A DNA stretch of 64,000 nt from Mercenaria mercenaria. Lineage: Eukaryota > Mollusca > Bivalvia > Venerida > Veneridae. Below the pieces are notes generated by a model. The model did not search any database and was not told the DNA's origin. It worked only from the letters and a program-made list of their open reading frames with translations. The position numbers and the translations under genes are program-made. Position 1 is the first letter of the stretch, and the number at the start of each line of letters is the position of its first letter. Shown one piece after another: positions 23,524 through 36,320 of this stretch. The stretch covers positions 93,326,001 to 93,390,000 of the forward strand of contig NC_069362.1 of assembly GCF_021730395.1 (NCBI RefSeq), read 5' to 3'.

Positions 23524-24290
23524 TTAGCTCACCAGAGCCAAAGGGTCAGGTGAGCTAAATTTTGATCACTCACCGTCGGGTCAGTTGTCCGTCCGTAAAC
23601 TTTTACTTCAAACGACATCTCCTCATAAACTGCTTGGGCCAATTTCATCCAAACTTCACAGGAATGTTCCTTGGGTGTAAACTCTACAAAATTTTTTCGA
23701 AGAATTGAATTCCATGCATAACTCTGGTTGCCATGGCAAAACCCAAAGGAAAAACTTAAAAATCTTCTTCTCAAAAAACCAGAAGACCTAGAGCTTAGAT
23801 ATTTGAAAGTCAAACATTGCCTAGTGGACTCTACCAAATTTGTTCAAAACAAGGGCCCCCAGGGGTCGCTTGATTTTATGTAGGAAAACTTCAAAATTTT
23901 CTAAAAATAAACCAGAGGCCTAGATCTTAGATATTTGACATGCAGCATTGCCTAGTAGACTTCTACAAATTTGTTCAGATCATGACCCCCAGGGTCAAAT
24001 TGACCCAGCCCCAGGGGTTACTGATTGTACATAGGGAAATCTTCAAAAATTTGCTTAAAATAAACCAAGGCCCAGATCTTTGTTTTTTGATATGTAACAT
24101 TGCCTAGTAGACTTCTACAAACTTTGTTCAAATCATGACCCCAGGGGTAAAATTGGCCCGGCCCCAGGGGTTACTTGATTGTACATCGGAAAATCTTCCA
24201 AAAAATTTCTAAAAATCATCAGCTTGATTTTTAAACATGTAGCTCATATTACTCAGGTGAGCGATCAAGGGTCATCATGACCCTCTTGTT
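23524..24290 (+). mobile_element. AGCTCACC-type HINE-like repeat, second core family
   Basis: It begins ATTAGCTCACC with a hairpin to GGTGAGCTAA, then GTCCGTCCGTAAAC. The core has three units of about 125 bp ('GATATTTGACATG', 'AGCATTGCCTAGTAG', 'AAATTGGCCCGGCCCC'). The end is CAGGTGAGCG, the hairpin AGGGTCA-tca-TGACCCT and CTTGTT. The termini resemble those at 20371 but the core is unrelated. Confidence 0.85.
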
Positions 24291-24956
24291 ATAGAAAGAT
24301 CTAGTTTCACTCAACAGTACTGTGAAATCATACAATATTGTGGGTATTAAAAGGTTTTGGCCCAAACAGTTATTCCATGGGGATTTTAATAAGTAGATTT
24401 TAAATTTTGAAGAAAAAATGAAATTAGCTATTTTATTTGTTCATTGGGGTTTTATTTTATGGATTGATGCACCCATTAAATACATGAAAATAATCTGTCA
24501 TGAATAATATAAAATAAGGCACTGCCTCAGTCGGGAATCGATCCGACTTCAGCTCATCCCATAAGATTTGAAAAGAACTGTCTAATGACAGCACTGAGGA
24601 CACATTTTTTAATTCAGTAGTGCAAAACGTTGCGGTTTGGACAAGTTATGTGGACGCTTATAAGGAACAAGGAAAAAGCATATCCTTCCAAAAAATCCGA
24701 AGTCAGATGCTCTCTGCACGTGCCGGAAGGACACATTTTTTAATGTGATAGTATATATCTCATTCAGTATATCGCATGTTACCGTAGAGGCATCGATCCT
24801 GATTTTCGTCACTTTGGAACGAAAATAGGTTGGATCGATTCCCTATTTGTGATTTCACAGTATATGATAAGAGCATGTTTAAAGCATTGAAGAAGTGAAA
24901 TAATTGAAACTTATCATCTCTGTTACTGAAGTTGTTAATGGTTTATAATTTGACAG
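24291..24956. other. NAT9-like intron region with small inverted repeat
   Basis: It precedes an acceptor (TTTGACAG at 24949-24956). Words GGGAATCGATCC (about 24534) and GGATCGATTCCC (about 24831) form an inverted pair, and GGACACATTTTTTAAT occurs at about 24597 and 24730. These suggest a small degraded element. I found no upstream NAT9 exon between 20 kb and here. Confidence 0.5.
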
Positions 24957-27454
24957 AGCCAGCTGCTAGGCGGAAAGGACTTGGAAAAGAGGCTGTGTAC
25001 TGTATGATGAGATATGGTAAGACTTTGTTTGTTTGCTAGCACCTTAAAATTTGTTTTCAGACATTAATGTCAAGCTCTTTTTTAGCTCGACTATTTGAAG
25101 AATAGGGGAGCTGTCCTACTCGCCCCGGCGTCGGCGTTAGCGTGAGTGTCACACAAATGTTAAAGTTTGCATACCACCCCAAATATTTTCAAAGTCCATT
25201 GAGATATTGCTTTGATATTTTGCATACTTGTTTACCATCATGACCCCAGTCTGAAAAAAGGAGGAGGCAACTCTATGAAGCATTTTGACTGAATTATGGC
25301 CCCTTTTCCATTTAGAACATGCTTATTGTAATGTTAAAGTTTGCGTACCACCCCAAATATTTTCAAAGCCCATTGAGATATTGCTTTTATATTTTGCATA
25401 CTTGTTTACCATCATGACCCCAGTCTGTAAAAAGGAGGAGATAACTCTATCAAGCATTTTGACTGAATTATGGCCCCTTTTCGACTAAGAATATGGTTAT
25501 TGTAATGTTAAAGTTTTACTCATAGCTTATATTATACTATCAAGCACTGAGAATAGTCGAGCGCGCTGTCAACTGACAGCTCTTGTTTAATGATCACATT
25601 GATGTTTGTTTTTTTTTTTGTCTGAGGTAACACTTTATATATGATGAAAAGTTTAAGCTTACTTAGTTACAAATGAAATTACTTCTAGTTGAAAAATAAG
25701 TTTTGATTCTTAGTGAAATGTATATCAAGGATTCCATTTGGGTTTGAACTTATGAGGCAGACACATTATTGACTACTAGTATACCATTAATTTTCTTTGT
25801 TTCTAAAATATTTTTTAATTTGAAATGAAATATTTCACCACTTACTTTCTTATGAACAAATTTTGTTTTGTAATTACTTAATTTATAATAAAAAAACTTA
25901 ATGAATTATGGTTACACCTGTTATTATTTGTAACATAACTGTTTCAGGTATTGAAGAGCTGAAACTTACACATATCACTGCCAAGATTGGATACAGCAAC
26001 AAACCCAGCATAAAAATGTTTATGAACATAGGTTTTCAAGAGGTATTTTATTTATGATTTTCTTGTAAAATGTTTTCACTTACAAATGTATCAAACACTA
26101 CTTTCAACTATTGTAGGCAGCCTAATCTGACAACTGATTTTATGTTTTCTAATTGTGAATCGAGGTGCAACATGATGATATTATTTAACATGATGATATT
26201 ATCAACATGATTATATTATCAATATGATTATATTGTCAACATAATGATAATGACAACATGATGATGTTATTATGGAAATATATCAGTGGCTGAAAAAATC
26301 TTACCAAAGTTTATTCACAGATCTCAGTTGAATTTTAGAAAGCGAGTCAGAATTGACAGCATAATGCTTTTAAATGTTTTTCTGTTGGAATTGGCAGTGA
26401 TTACTTGGATTAATTATAAGTTCACTTGGATTAATGATAAGTTCACTTGGATTAATTATAAGTTTACTTGGGTTAATGATAAGTTCACTTGGGTTAATTA
26501 TAAGTTCACTTGGGTTAATGGTAGGTTCACTTGGGTTAATGATAAGTTCACTTGGGTTAATGATAATTATGTTTAAGATGTAATGAAGCATTATTAAAAA
26601 TGTGTTCAGTTATTAGCTCGACTATTCGAAGAATAGGGGAGCTATCCTACTCGCCCCGGCGTCGGCGTTAGCATGAGCATCACACAAATGTTAAAGTTTG
26701 CGTACCACCCCAAATATTTTCAAAGTCCATTGAGATATTGCTTTGATATTTTGCATACTTGTTTGCCATCATGACCCCAGTCTGTAAAAAGGAGGAGGCA
26801 ACTCTAGCAAGCATTTTGACTGAATTATGGCCCCTTTTCGACTTAGAATAAATGTTAAAGTTTGCGTACCACCCCAAATATTTTCAAAGTCCATTGAGAT
26901 ATTGCTTTGATATTTTGCATACTTGTTAACCATCATGACCCCAGTCTGTAAAAAGGAGGAGGCAACTCTATCAAGCATTTTGACTGAATTATGGCCCCTT
27001 TTCGACTAAGAATATGCTTATTGTAATGTTATAGTTTTACTCATAGCTTATTTTATACTATCAAGCACTGAGAATAGTCGAACGCGCTGTCCACTGACAG
27101 CTCTTGTTCTTGCTATCACCAATGTAACAGTACTGTGAATTCTTTGATTTTCAAGAAAAAAAGTATACATATGGAAAAAATGATGAAAACTTCAGACCTT
27201 TTGAATGATATACATAACCCCATTATTGACAAGATATCAATTAGAAATGAGGCAACAAAATAAGTTGTGGTAAATGAGATTACTTACTGGTACATAATTA
27301 TACAAGATGGATTAAAGCACTGACCAATTTTTATTTACAGATTTCCAGGAGTGATGTTTTTGAAGAAATAACCTTTAAATTAAATCTTACTGAAGACAGA
27401 AAGGAAAGAATTAAAGCTTGTAGTGCTCCATACAGGATTGACAGATATAGATAG
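24957..27454 (+). CDS. NAT9: NAT9-like N-acetyltransferase, last three exons
   Basis: Exons at 24957-25016, 25948-26042 and 27341-27454 (stop TAG at 27452) have consensus AG/GT borders and phases that join without a break. They encode the C-terminal half of a GNAT-fold acetyltransferase: 'EPAARRKGLGKEAVYCMMRYG' includes the acetyl-CoA-binding RRKGLG loop, then 'GIEELKLTHITAKIG', 'NKPSIKMFMNIGFQE' and 'SRSDVFEEITFKL'. The order and wording match animal NAT9 (N-acetyltransferase 9), whose human member has the same RGKGFG, AKIG and FQEV landmarks. NAT9 is reported to be linked to microtubule stability. Upstream exons for the N-terminal half are not seen. The first intron holds one HINE-like repeat and the second intron another. 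The partial copy at 9546-11209 is broken; this one looks intact. Confidence 0.88.
25079..25588 (+). mobile_element. AGCTCGACTAT-type HINE-like repeat, two core units
   Basis: It starts TTTTTAGCTCGACTATTTG and ends ATAGTCGAGC, GCTGTCA-ac-TGACAGC, TCTTGTTT. The core unit with 'GCRTACCACCCCAAATATT' occurs at 25159 and 25332 (173 bp apart). It sits in the NAT9-like intron; the B copy has one unit. Confidence 0.85.
26160..26570. repeat. Minisatellites, ATGATATTATCA type and 21-bp type
   Basis: Positions 26165-26270 hold a degenerate ATGATTATATT run. Positions 26400-26565 hold about eight or nine copies of the 21-bp unit AGTTCACTTGGGTTAATKAT. There are more copies here than in the B partner (10715-10812). 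Open frames through it are repeat artefacts. Confidence 0.85.
26611..27106 (+). mobile_element. HINE-like repeat insertion absent from unit B
   Basis: The sequence TATTAGCTCGACTATTCG…GACAGCTCTTGTT interrupts GTGTTCAGTT/TTCTTGCT, which is continuous in B near 10851-10870. It has two core units (26689 and 26853, 164 bp apart). No target duplication is evident; the target is a T run. This is direct evidence that the family has been mobile. Confidence 0.85.
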
Positions 27455-28343
27455 CACTATGTTGAAATTATTATCACTATGGTAACAGATTCAAACAGCC
27501 TGACAGTTGCAGAATGAATCAATGATACATTTACAGTTTAGCTTAATACATAAAAGTTTATTCATTGAAAATCTGTGATAACTGTGAAGTTTTCTAAGAC
27601 AATAATCTTTACGATCATTGTAGTTTGACAAATTTGAATGCCACGTAGAAATCTTGGAAAATCTAACATTTGGCCTGCTAAATTTCTAAAATGGAATGGT
27701 CCATCATTTAATTTTGGCAATACCATTTATTATTTAAAGGGGTGTTCACTGAAAATTTACTGATTGAATAGCAAAGAGTGTATAATAACCATGAACCATG
27801 ATCAGCCTGCATGTCCGTGGCAGAATCACTTTACACCAGCAGGGTAAAGGGTAATACCAATAAGACCCTTAACGATCATTTGGTGCAGATGAAATTGAAA
27901 CAAAGTGTATTTATACATTTTGAAGAATCATGGTATTTGTAGTATTTATTTAAGCTATGAATAGTAACTAGGAAAAAAGGCATTTCAGATTCTTAATCTA
28001 ATTGATTGTGTATTATTGTCTGACAGGACTTGGTCAAACAATTCTGACCTGCTTTGTGAAGAATGTTAGCCCAGTCTTTTATTTCATATGGTTCATTTTA
28101 ACTTGAATAAGAATCATATTATTATGTTGTTTATGTACAAAATAGTGATAAATTTGGACGAATACCAGTTGGAAAAATCTGCTCGTCCAGTGTGGTTTTT
28201 GGATGGCTAGGAGTCAAGATATAAACTGTATTGTACAGGACACTGTTAAATAGTCTCTATATTCTATGAATTTTTCTCAGTAAAAAGAAAACAATATAGA
28301 TAGATTCGTTTATAAAATGTACACAGAAACATTGCGCCCAGCG

Positions 28344-29059
28344 TTTTTAGCTCGACTATACGAAGTATATGGAGAGCTATCCAACTCACCCCGGCGTCGG
28401 CGGCTTTCCGCGACGTCACCTTGGTTAAAGTTTTTTACACTTCCTCTTTTTTCTCCTTATCTCTGTAATTTCTTGATGGATTTGCTTTAAACTTAAAATA
28501 GTTATTCCTCATCATCACCCACATCATATGGCACAAGAGCCATAACTCTCACACCAATATTTCATGAATTATCCCCCCTTTTGACTTAGAATTTCAGGTT
28601 AAAGTTTTTTTACACTTTCACTCTATCGCAGTTATTCCTAAATGAATTTGAATCAAATTGAAAGTAGTTGTTCCACATCATCTCCCATATCATATGACAC
28701 AAGGCCCATAACTCTGGTACCAATATTTAATGAACTATCCACCCTTTTACTTAGGATTTCAGGTTAAAGTTTTGATGCACATTCACTATATCTCATAACA
28801 CTTGCACCACTATTTTATGAATTATGCTCCCTTTTTGCTTAGAATTATACTTATATAGTGTTTTGATACACTTTATATCTTTACCTCTCTTATTCCTTAA
28901 TATTTTTGACACAGACTCAAGCTATTGTGTAATATCTTCATCCACCATTGGAGTCATTTAACACTCAAGTGACAGCTCCAGTTTCTTCAACTGTGCCCAG
29001 TTTCACTATCCAGCATCGAAATAGTCGAGCGTGCTGTCTCCAGTGACAGCTCTTGTTTT
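28344..29059 (+). mobile_element. AGCTCGACTAT-type HINE-like repeat (variant), B' copy
   Basis: Partner of 12081-12788 with the same termini (AGCTCGACTATACG … ATAGTCGAGC, hairpin, TCTTGTTTT). A third variant, partner of 13320-13796, ends at 30070. Flanks 27455-28340 and 29060-29590 show no gene. Confidence 0.8.
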
Positions 29060-29589
29060 ATGTTGAATTCCTGTAGATAACTTTATCAGTCAACATCTTT
29101 TTGGCTTGGTCAACATGGGGATTGGAACAGAAGTTGTTGCATCATCCAGTATGGAATTATACTGTAACCACTAAAGAAATATATTGTACGTTCACATGGT
29201 ACAAGTGCGAATCTCTGATATGAAAAGAAAAATAGATATAGAATATTTCGCTGTATTTTCAGATTCAGAATATCATACGATACAACATACTGAAAAGAAA
29301 TGTGTTTTACTGTACTAGCCTTTCATTCATTAATACATAGCAACCTGTGTACCAGTTCTGTACTGACAGATACTTATTATGCCCATATCAAACTGTGGTT
29401 ATACTATATCAAACTTGGTCTTCAGGTAGCTTGCATGGAGACCAATATTCAGCTGCATTTTGGATCACTTGGGTCAAGGTGGCCATACTAATGTAGAGTA
29501 AATGGTTTACTCTTAGTAAGTACAGTTAGAAATGAGACATATAGTCCAAACTTTGTACATTGGTAGCTTGCACAGAGACCACGGTTGTT

Positions 29590-30070
29590 TTGCATTTTTA
29601 AAATGTATGAGGGTTTGTCATCACTTGATCGTCGGCATTGGTTAAAACTTTTGTTTAGGTCCGCCTTTCCTGTAAAACTGTAAGAGCTACAGCTTTGTAA
29701 CTTTGCATACTTGTTTATCATTATTTAGGGGCTATGTATGCCAAGAACCATAACTCTGATTTGCAGTTTGTTAGAATTATGGCCCTTTTTGTACTTAGAA
29801 AATTTGAGTTTCTTGGTTAAAAGTTTTGCTTAACTATAAACTGAGCTACAACTTTGAAACTTTGCACTCTTATTTATCATCATTAGGGGACTAGTTAGGC
29901 CAAGAACACTAACTCTAACCTGCATTTTTGTCAGAATGATGGCCCTTTTCTGCATTTTGTCAGAAATGTGGCCCTTTTTGTACTAAGAAAATCTGAACTA
30001 TAACCCTTTCCTTACATATGGTCCAGCACTTGCAGATGAGCGACGGCACCCGCAGGTGGTGCTCTTGTTT
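29590..30070 (+). mobile_element. HINE-like repeat, third variant, B' copy
   Basis: It shares the 3' hairpin GCACC-cgca-GGTG and GTGCTCTTGTTT with 13320-13796. It lies in gene-poor sequence. Confidence 0.6.
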
Positions 30071-33000
30071 GGTTTTTGTCATCAAGGTCAAGATTATTGT
30101 TACTTAAAAGAGAAAAATGGTTTTGGGGCAATAACTTTTGTTAGAACTCGGGTACTTTTGTTAGAAATAGGTAAACGGTTTCAGTTAGATTTAACTTCAT
30201 TAAGGAATAAGGTATTGAACCAAACTAACATTTAAAAAATCCATTTTAGACAGAGAATGCCTAAACCTGTTCAGCGGGTATTACAAATTCACTGAATTAG
30301 ATTTATATGCATGTTTAAAAAGACAGTCTAAGCATGTATTATGGCAATCTCGTTATGTCAGTCATTGCATTATTTGCATCATAGATACAGATATTGAACT
30401 GATCGATGATTAATATCTTCTTTGCAGGCGTATTGATTTTAGCTGGTAAACCACAGCTTGATGTACTGTTGATTTGTTTTCCCAAAGAAGTATAAAATAC
30501 ACTTTACTTTTATAGCTCTTTGGTTTTCCAGACCTTGTTCACCGATCATGTGGGTGTAACATTTCGCAGTCACTACTATTATTTTAACTGCTTATAACAC
30601 AAGAACGGTTTTACACAAACTTACAACTGTTGCGAAGAAAGGTCAAGGCAGAAATAGAAAATAGAAAGGTTTGCCTTAATTAAACTACAACAGCAAAAAC
30701 TTATCTTATAGTAATAAAATTTAAAGATTTATCAAATAATATACATGCATCATTTTCATCAATATACGGAAGGTAAAAGGCCCGTGATTTGGCATATTGA
30801 CCTTTTACATAGTGACCCACAAGTTGTTATCTGATCAGAGGGATTCATCTTCATAGAATGTAGTATTTTGGGAAATTGTAATTTACCAAAGGGACACGTC
30901 ACGTAGCATTGCGAAAGTGTTATGTAACATCAAGACATACATAGTCTAATAGTGTGATCTAACACCCCTTCGGAATAATTCTGCAAACTCCTTGGATAAT
31001 GCCTAAAATTTGTTATGAAGTTGTTGTGTTCACCAGTTTACTAGTATATACAATTGTAGGGCTTTCCAAAATTTGCTAAGAACATGTCTGCACATACAAA
31101 ATAAAAAGGTAGTACAGCGTGTCAGTTCTGAAAAAAAACACACACACTGTGTACAGGCAATATACAAAAATGTAGGCGCAATAATGATACATGTCTGGTG
31201 AATATAATGCCACTAATGGTGGACATTACCGGACATTCATTAGATCTACACACCATAATGTTAGAATACAAACCATGGTCATATGTAACTCCTTTCGGAA
31301 TGTTCGTCTCCCGAGTTGTTTCTTATTATCATTACCCGGCGGATCTTCACCTAAGAGAGTGGCAGATGTGGAGTTAACATGACATTGTCCAGTAGTGCAA
31401 GGTACCAATGTTCAAGTAGCAAGTTCTTACCGCCGTGGGTGAACGGAACCTTGTCACAGGGTTTATAGTCTAAACACTGATTAAGGATGACTACCCGTAA
31501 TAGGCCTCAATTTCACCAAAAGTGTACATACAACTTGATAATGTAAACTTTGAAAATGTCAAACTATAGAAATAAGGTGCATATTGACAAGTTATATAGT
31601 GACAGAAGTTCTCAAAAATTTCCTTAAGATTATCTCCCCTGATAATTTTGTTTTTTCAAGAGTTATCTTCCCTGAAAACTAGAAAAAATAATTTTCTCCT
31701 TTTCCCTACGGTGAATTTTAGATTTCTTTTTAATATTTGTATCAGAATCATATAATGCAGCTTTCTACTGCAAAATTTTCTCGAAACTCCAGCTCAGATT
31801 CTCATAATCAAAGAAATTATATATTTCCCATAGGCATCAATGTTAACTTCAATACCGATTATCTCCCCCCAATATGATAAAATTCGAAAAATCTCTCGGT
31901 GAAAAGTTTTTAATTTTGAATATCTTTAAAGTGACCAAATTTCATTAATATATTACCATCCAGTTACAAGATATGAAATATGGCTATTACACCATGTTAT
32001 CCTTAATTTCAGCATTTCCGACATGTACTTCGATCATGTTCACGAATGCCATCTATTATTTTTGTGGGATTGTCAAACCCGAACTGACGACCCTTAACGC
32101 AAAGCTTTCATTGGCATAGTGTGAATGTACATTGCTGCTTTATTCTGATCTTTATCATATATATTTTAAATAAGAAACCACGCTTTTATGATTATCTAAA
32201 AGTCTTTCTTTATTCAGGTTATCATTTTGAACGTATTTCAGACTTGTGCATTCTGACCTCTTGTCATCTCTTTTTTTTCATAATATCTAAATAATATTGT
32301 GGATCTGCTCTCAATCTAGAGTCGTCTTCGAAAAAAGGCCCGGTTTCTTACTTTCAGTATGTTTCTTTGGTCTCCCTCTCTAATATTGTATTTCTGTTCA
32401 TTTGAAATGACAGGAGCATTATATTTTGGATGGTCCATAATAGAAAGCTGAAATATATGACGATTTAACCTTGATTTTTTTCCTTCCAACTGTTGGAACG
32501 CATTGATTTGCTGTGTCGTGAATATAAACTAAATCAGAATGTAAGTATCAACTTCAAAATCATTTGTTTTATATTTCCTCTGTGCAGTTGTAATTTGTAT
32601 GCAATTTTAACTTGAAAAAGCAAATGTCAATTTTATAACTTGAAAAAGCAAATATTTTTTGTCCGCACGCACTCTGTCGATATTTAACCATAGCTTATCA
32701 GAAATTGCCGACCGGTCAATTTCACCTATTGACTTATGTTTTCTGCTTGTCCCGCCTTTTTCGTCCATTTCCCCAGAACTTGCATCCAAAGTCCATAAAA
32801 CCAGTTAGGAACTATTTGTCCATGTCTGAAATTCTGTCATTTCATTATCAACCACATGGAAAGGAAAGTTCACATGAATTGTGTCAGTACTGACTAGATA
32901 ATTTCTGGCGCTATCTTCGTAAAATACATGAATCAAGCTATTCTGGTTTGGTCATTGTTCCAGTAAACTGAAAGATACCAGGTGTATCAATTGTTGTTTG

Positions 33001-34540
33001 TAGGATCTATAAACTGTAAGACACCATAAGTTGTCCCATTGTAACAACGTGAACTCCATATTTACTTTTAAGCAGTGTAAAAGTGCATTTAAGATAAGAA
33101 AAGCAAAGGGTGTGTCTTGTTAGATCTTGTCTTCCGTCGCATTAGGGTTTAAGAAAATGCAAAGTCACGATGTTGTATGTTTAACTGAAGGATGACAAAT
33201 AAATCATTTTGATTAAAGCATAGTAGTTGTCATAGTCAAATCCATATTACCAGGAACTCGACCGGAAAGAAGCTTCCTATTTTTTATCTGCTAAATAGGG
33301 ACTATAAAGATTACTTACCATTCGTACTAACTGATGAATAGATTTGCCTTTACTGTGTAACACAATGCTACATATTCCCCTCGTATTCGGGGTTTGACTC
33401 TGTTGTTCCAGTAAAATGTGGGAGAACGTAAATATGGATATAAAATGTGCATTTGAGACTGTGAGATATCAAGTGGGGGTCCGACATCATAATGTCATAT
33501 TAAATTGGTGGAAAGTCATATTTTCGCCATTATATAAATTATCTGATAAATGCTTAATGATGACCATTTAGTATGCCTTTTTTTATTTTCGCCTTTCTGA
33601 GCCTTTTTCACACTTTATGATTACAGTAAATATTGATAATGTATGTCAGAATGTGCAACATAAGTCGAAACACGATGTATACTCCTATCTATTCACAAAC
33701 ACTTCTCCTGCAACCAACAATCTAGGTGTAAAATGTTTTTCGAGAAGAATCCTGTGTTATAAAAATGCCTTGACATGACATTTAGGATAACTAGATAAAG
33801 TACAATGGTTATATAGACAGTATTAGGCACATGTTCAACAATGGTTAAAAAATAAACTGATTCAAATTAACATAGGTGCATTCAGCATTGGACATTGTTT
33901 ACCAGCTTTTGATACCACAATGTCATTGTGCTTTTACAAGCGCATTTTACGTATGATTGTTTGCTCGATTGCTTTGACAAAACCTTTCTATCTTTTTAAC
34001 TTTACCTGGACATCTTTTCATCTAAAACCTCTTTGTTTCCACAAAGTCTTTGTTTCAATGAAGCAATCCCTATACCTCTTGTGGATTCCAGAACCACATG
34101 ACCAATTCTAGTGCTGCTACATGAACATATGTCATAGAACATTTAATAGGAACTTTGAATTTTGTTAAAATAATACTGTGTTACCCCATATATACACATC
34201 AAAGGGACACTGGTTATGAAACGAAAATGGAAGATAAGTTTTGTTTTGTTTGTAATAAGAATCCAGAATTAAACATTTAGCAAATTAAATTGACCATTTA
34301 TCATGAAGGATATTGACCTTACTGGCTTTCTATAGTATAGAATGTCAAACGTGTAAATAAAACATATTGTCTACATACACATCCTAATGATACAGAAATA
34401 AGTCAAATGGCCGCTAATTTATTTCCGCCTCGCCAGTATAGATATGGCTCAAATCTGGAGGTTACTTACATGTTCATTCAACCTCAGATCTGATGTAATA
34501 TTACAACCTATTAGTATTTAATTGAGCCATAGGCTGTTAC
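30071..34540. other. Gene-poor stretch, B' copy
   Basis: Nearly identical to 13797-18230. One-base differences in homopolymer runs change every longer open frame between the copies. No domain, RNA gene or repeat family recognised. Confidence 0.6.
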
Positions 34541-34549
34541 CTTTGTGTT

Positions 34550-35025
34550 ACTAGTGTTACTAAGGTAAATGACAGTATATTTTACAGTTTTATAACTTTA
34601 GTGGATGTTACCCCTTGTGCCCTTTTTGTTACTAGAAGTATATAGGCTGTTACCTTGTGTTACTGGTGATACTAAGGGGCCTGTAGACGAAAGAATATTT
34701 TACTTTTATAACTGTAGTGGATGTTACCCCTTGTGCCCTTTTTGTTACTAGAAGTATATAGGCTGTTATCTTTTGTTACTAGTGTTACTAAGGGGCCTGT
34801 GGATGAAAGAATATTTTACTTTTATAACTGTAGTGGATGTTACCCCTTGTGCCCTTTTTGTTACTAGAAGTATATAGGCTGTTATCTTTTGTTACTAGTG
34901 TTACTAAGGGGCCTGTGGATGAAAGAATATTTTACTTTTATAACTGTAGTGGATGTTACCCCTTGTGCCCTTTTTGTTACTACAAGTTTATAGGCTGTTA
35001 CCTTTCGTTACTAGTGTTACAAGGT
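34550..35025 (+). repeat. 116-bp tandem repeat, four units
   Basis: GTGGATGTTACCCC recurs at 34601, 34717, 34833 and 34949, exactly 116 bp apart. The B copy has three units. Confidence 0.9.
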
Positions 35026-35748
35026 ACACATAGATAAGCGGACATTTTTATTCACATGAACTATATGTCTGCATGGTTCTGATGTGACATTTTGTTACTA
35101 AGACACAGAACATTTGTTACTGGTAACAAAAATACTAGGGTATTTAGCAACCAGCAGATTTAGGCCATATATGCGCGCCAGTATATGGAAATAAAGCAAG
35201 TACATGTATTCATTATAACACAGATTTTGAGGTCTTGGTTACCTTGTTTAATTCCATGCCTTTTATTCTTTTGTTTTATTTCATTTATTAAGCAGTATAA
35301 GCAAAGAAAAATAGACTTACGGAAATGGCATCTCCACATGGGAATGGGAACATTTTCCATTGGAACAAACGAGGAACAATGTATTTTGAACTCCGTGAAG
35401 ACACAGTAATTAATGTATCATATACCCACCATGATCGAAATTTTTGTGATAAATTTCGTTTTCATTGTTTTCAAAATCTTCCCAGGGGAAGCCATTCCTT
35501 AGGGAAACATGTGAGAAAAAATTCCTCTGGGAAACATTTCCCATGGGAATGAAAGGAAGTGAACGAGGTGAAATTAAAAATACTGAGAATGAAGACAACA
35601 CGAGGGATAAGGACAGCTGTATATTTATAGTTACACTTTCAGTTCAGGCTTTAAGTGCCCCAAATAAAACATTTAATGACAACACATTGAAATCTTGCTA
35701 GATATTTCTAAAAAGAAACCCAGCAGTACTTTTTATATGGAGGCGTAA

Positions 35749-36320
35749 TGGTAGAGTGACAATTAGCTGATAAGTGGCTTATTTAATGACTTACCCAACC
35801 ACAAAACCTAACAAGCTGAGTCATATACCAAAATGTTCGGCATAGTCTGAAGTTTATCAAAATGCCGGGCTATGAGATGACAACTTGTGGCGTTTTGAGA
35901 AATCCAAGATGGCCGCCAAGATGGCCGCCGAAATCTCAAAAGACACCTATCTGTCTATATAGACAATATAACACTACAATTTATTAACTTTTATTTGTTC
36001 TTTTGATATCATTAATAGAAATACACATAGTACATTAAATTAAAGACATATTAACATCAAAGTTAGAAATAATATATGATTTTTGACAATTTTAAGCCGA
36101 AAATATGGGAAAATTTGGGGTAGGGGGTAGTATTTATTTTGATATTTTCTTTATTTTCAGTCAAACATTTTTTTTTTTAAATTCAAATGCTAGTTAAGAC
36201 ACAGGCAATTGCAAATAATAGCAATTGTATTGAAAAAATACATTCATATGATTATAAGGCGATTTATATGTGGGTGGTGTAATCTAAAATGAATCTCATC
36301 TAAGGTAAAATTTTGCAAAA
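35749..36320. repeat. Left terminal inverted repeat of the Academ-like element
   Basis: It pairs with 43027-43578. The outer 15 bases (TGGTAGRGTGACAAT) match except one base. About 28 bases then differ (GCTGATAAG… here, GGTCCAATTTTTT… there), and from AAAACCTAACAAGCTGAG onward the two arms are about 90% alike for about 230 bases. Weaker similarity continues to GGTGGTGTAATC near 36280. Two tandem copies of CAAGATGGCCGC lie near 35910-35935. Sequence from 36320 to 37070 is non-coding interior. Confidence 0.9.

Noticed and set aside
25285-25488. Recurring frame 'VPPQIFSK…TELWPLF' in the HINE cores
   Set aside because: The same frame is interrupted or shifted in other copies, and the unit spacing (164-173 bp) is not constant in phase.
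32607-32789. Minus-strand frame 'MDEKGGTSRKHKSIGEIDRSA…' as a possible exon
   Set aside because: The B copy near 16400 has a one-base difference that shifts the frame; no family recognised and no partner exons.
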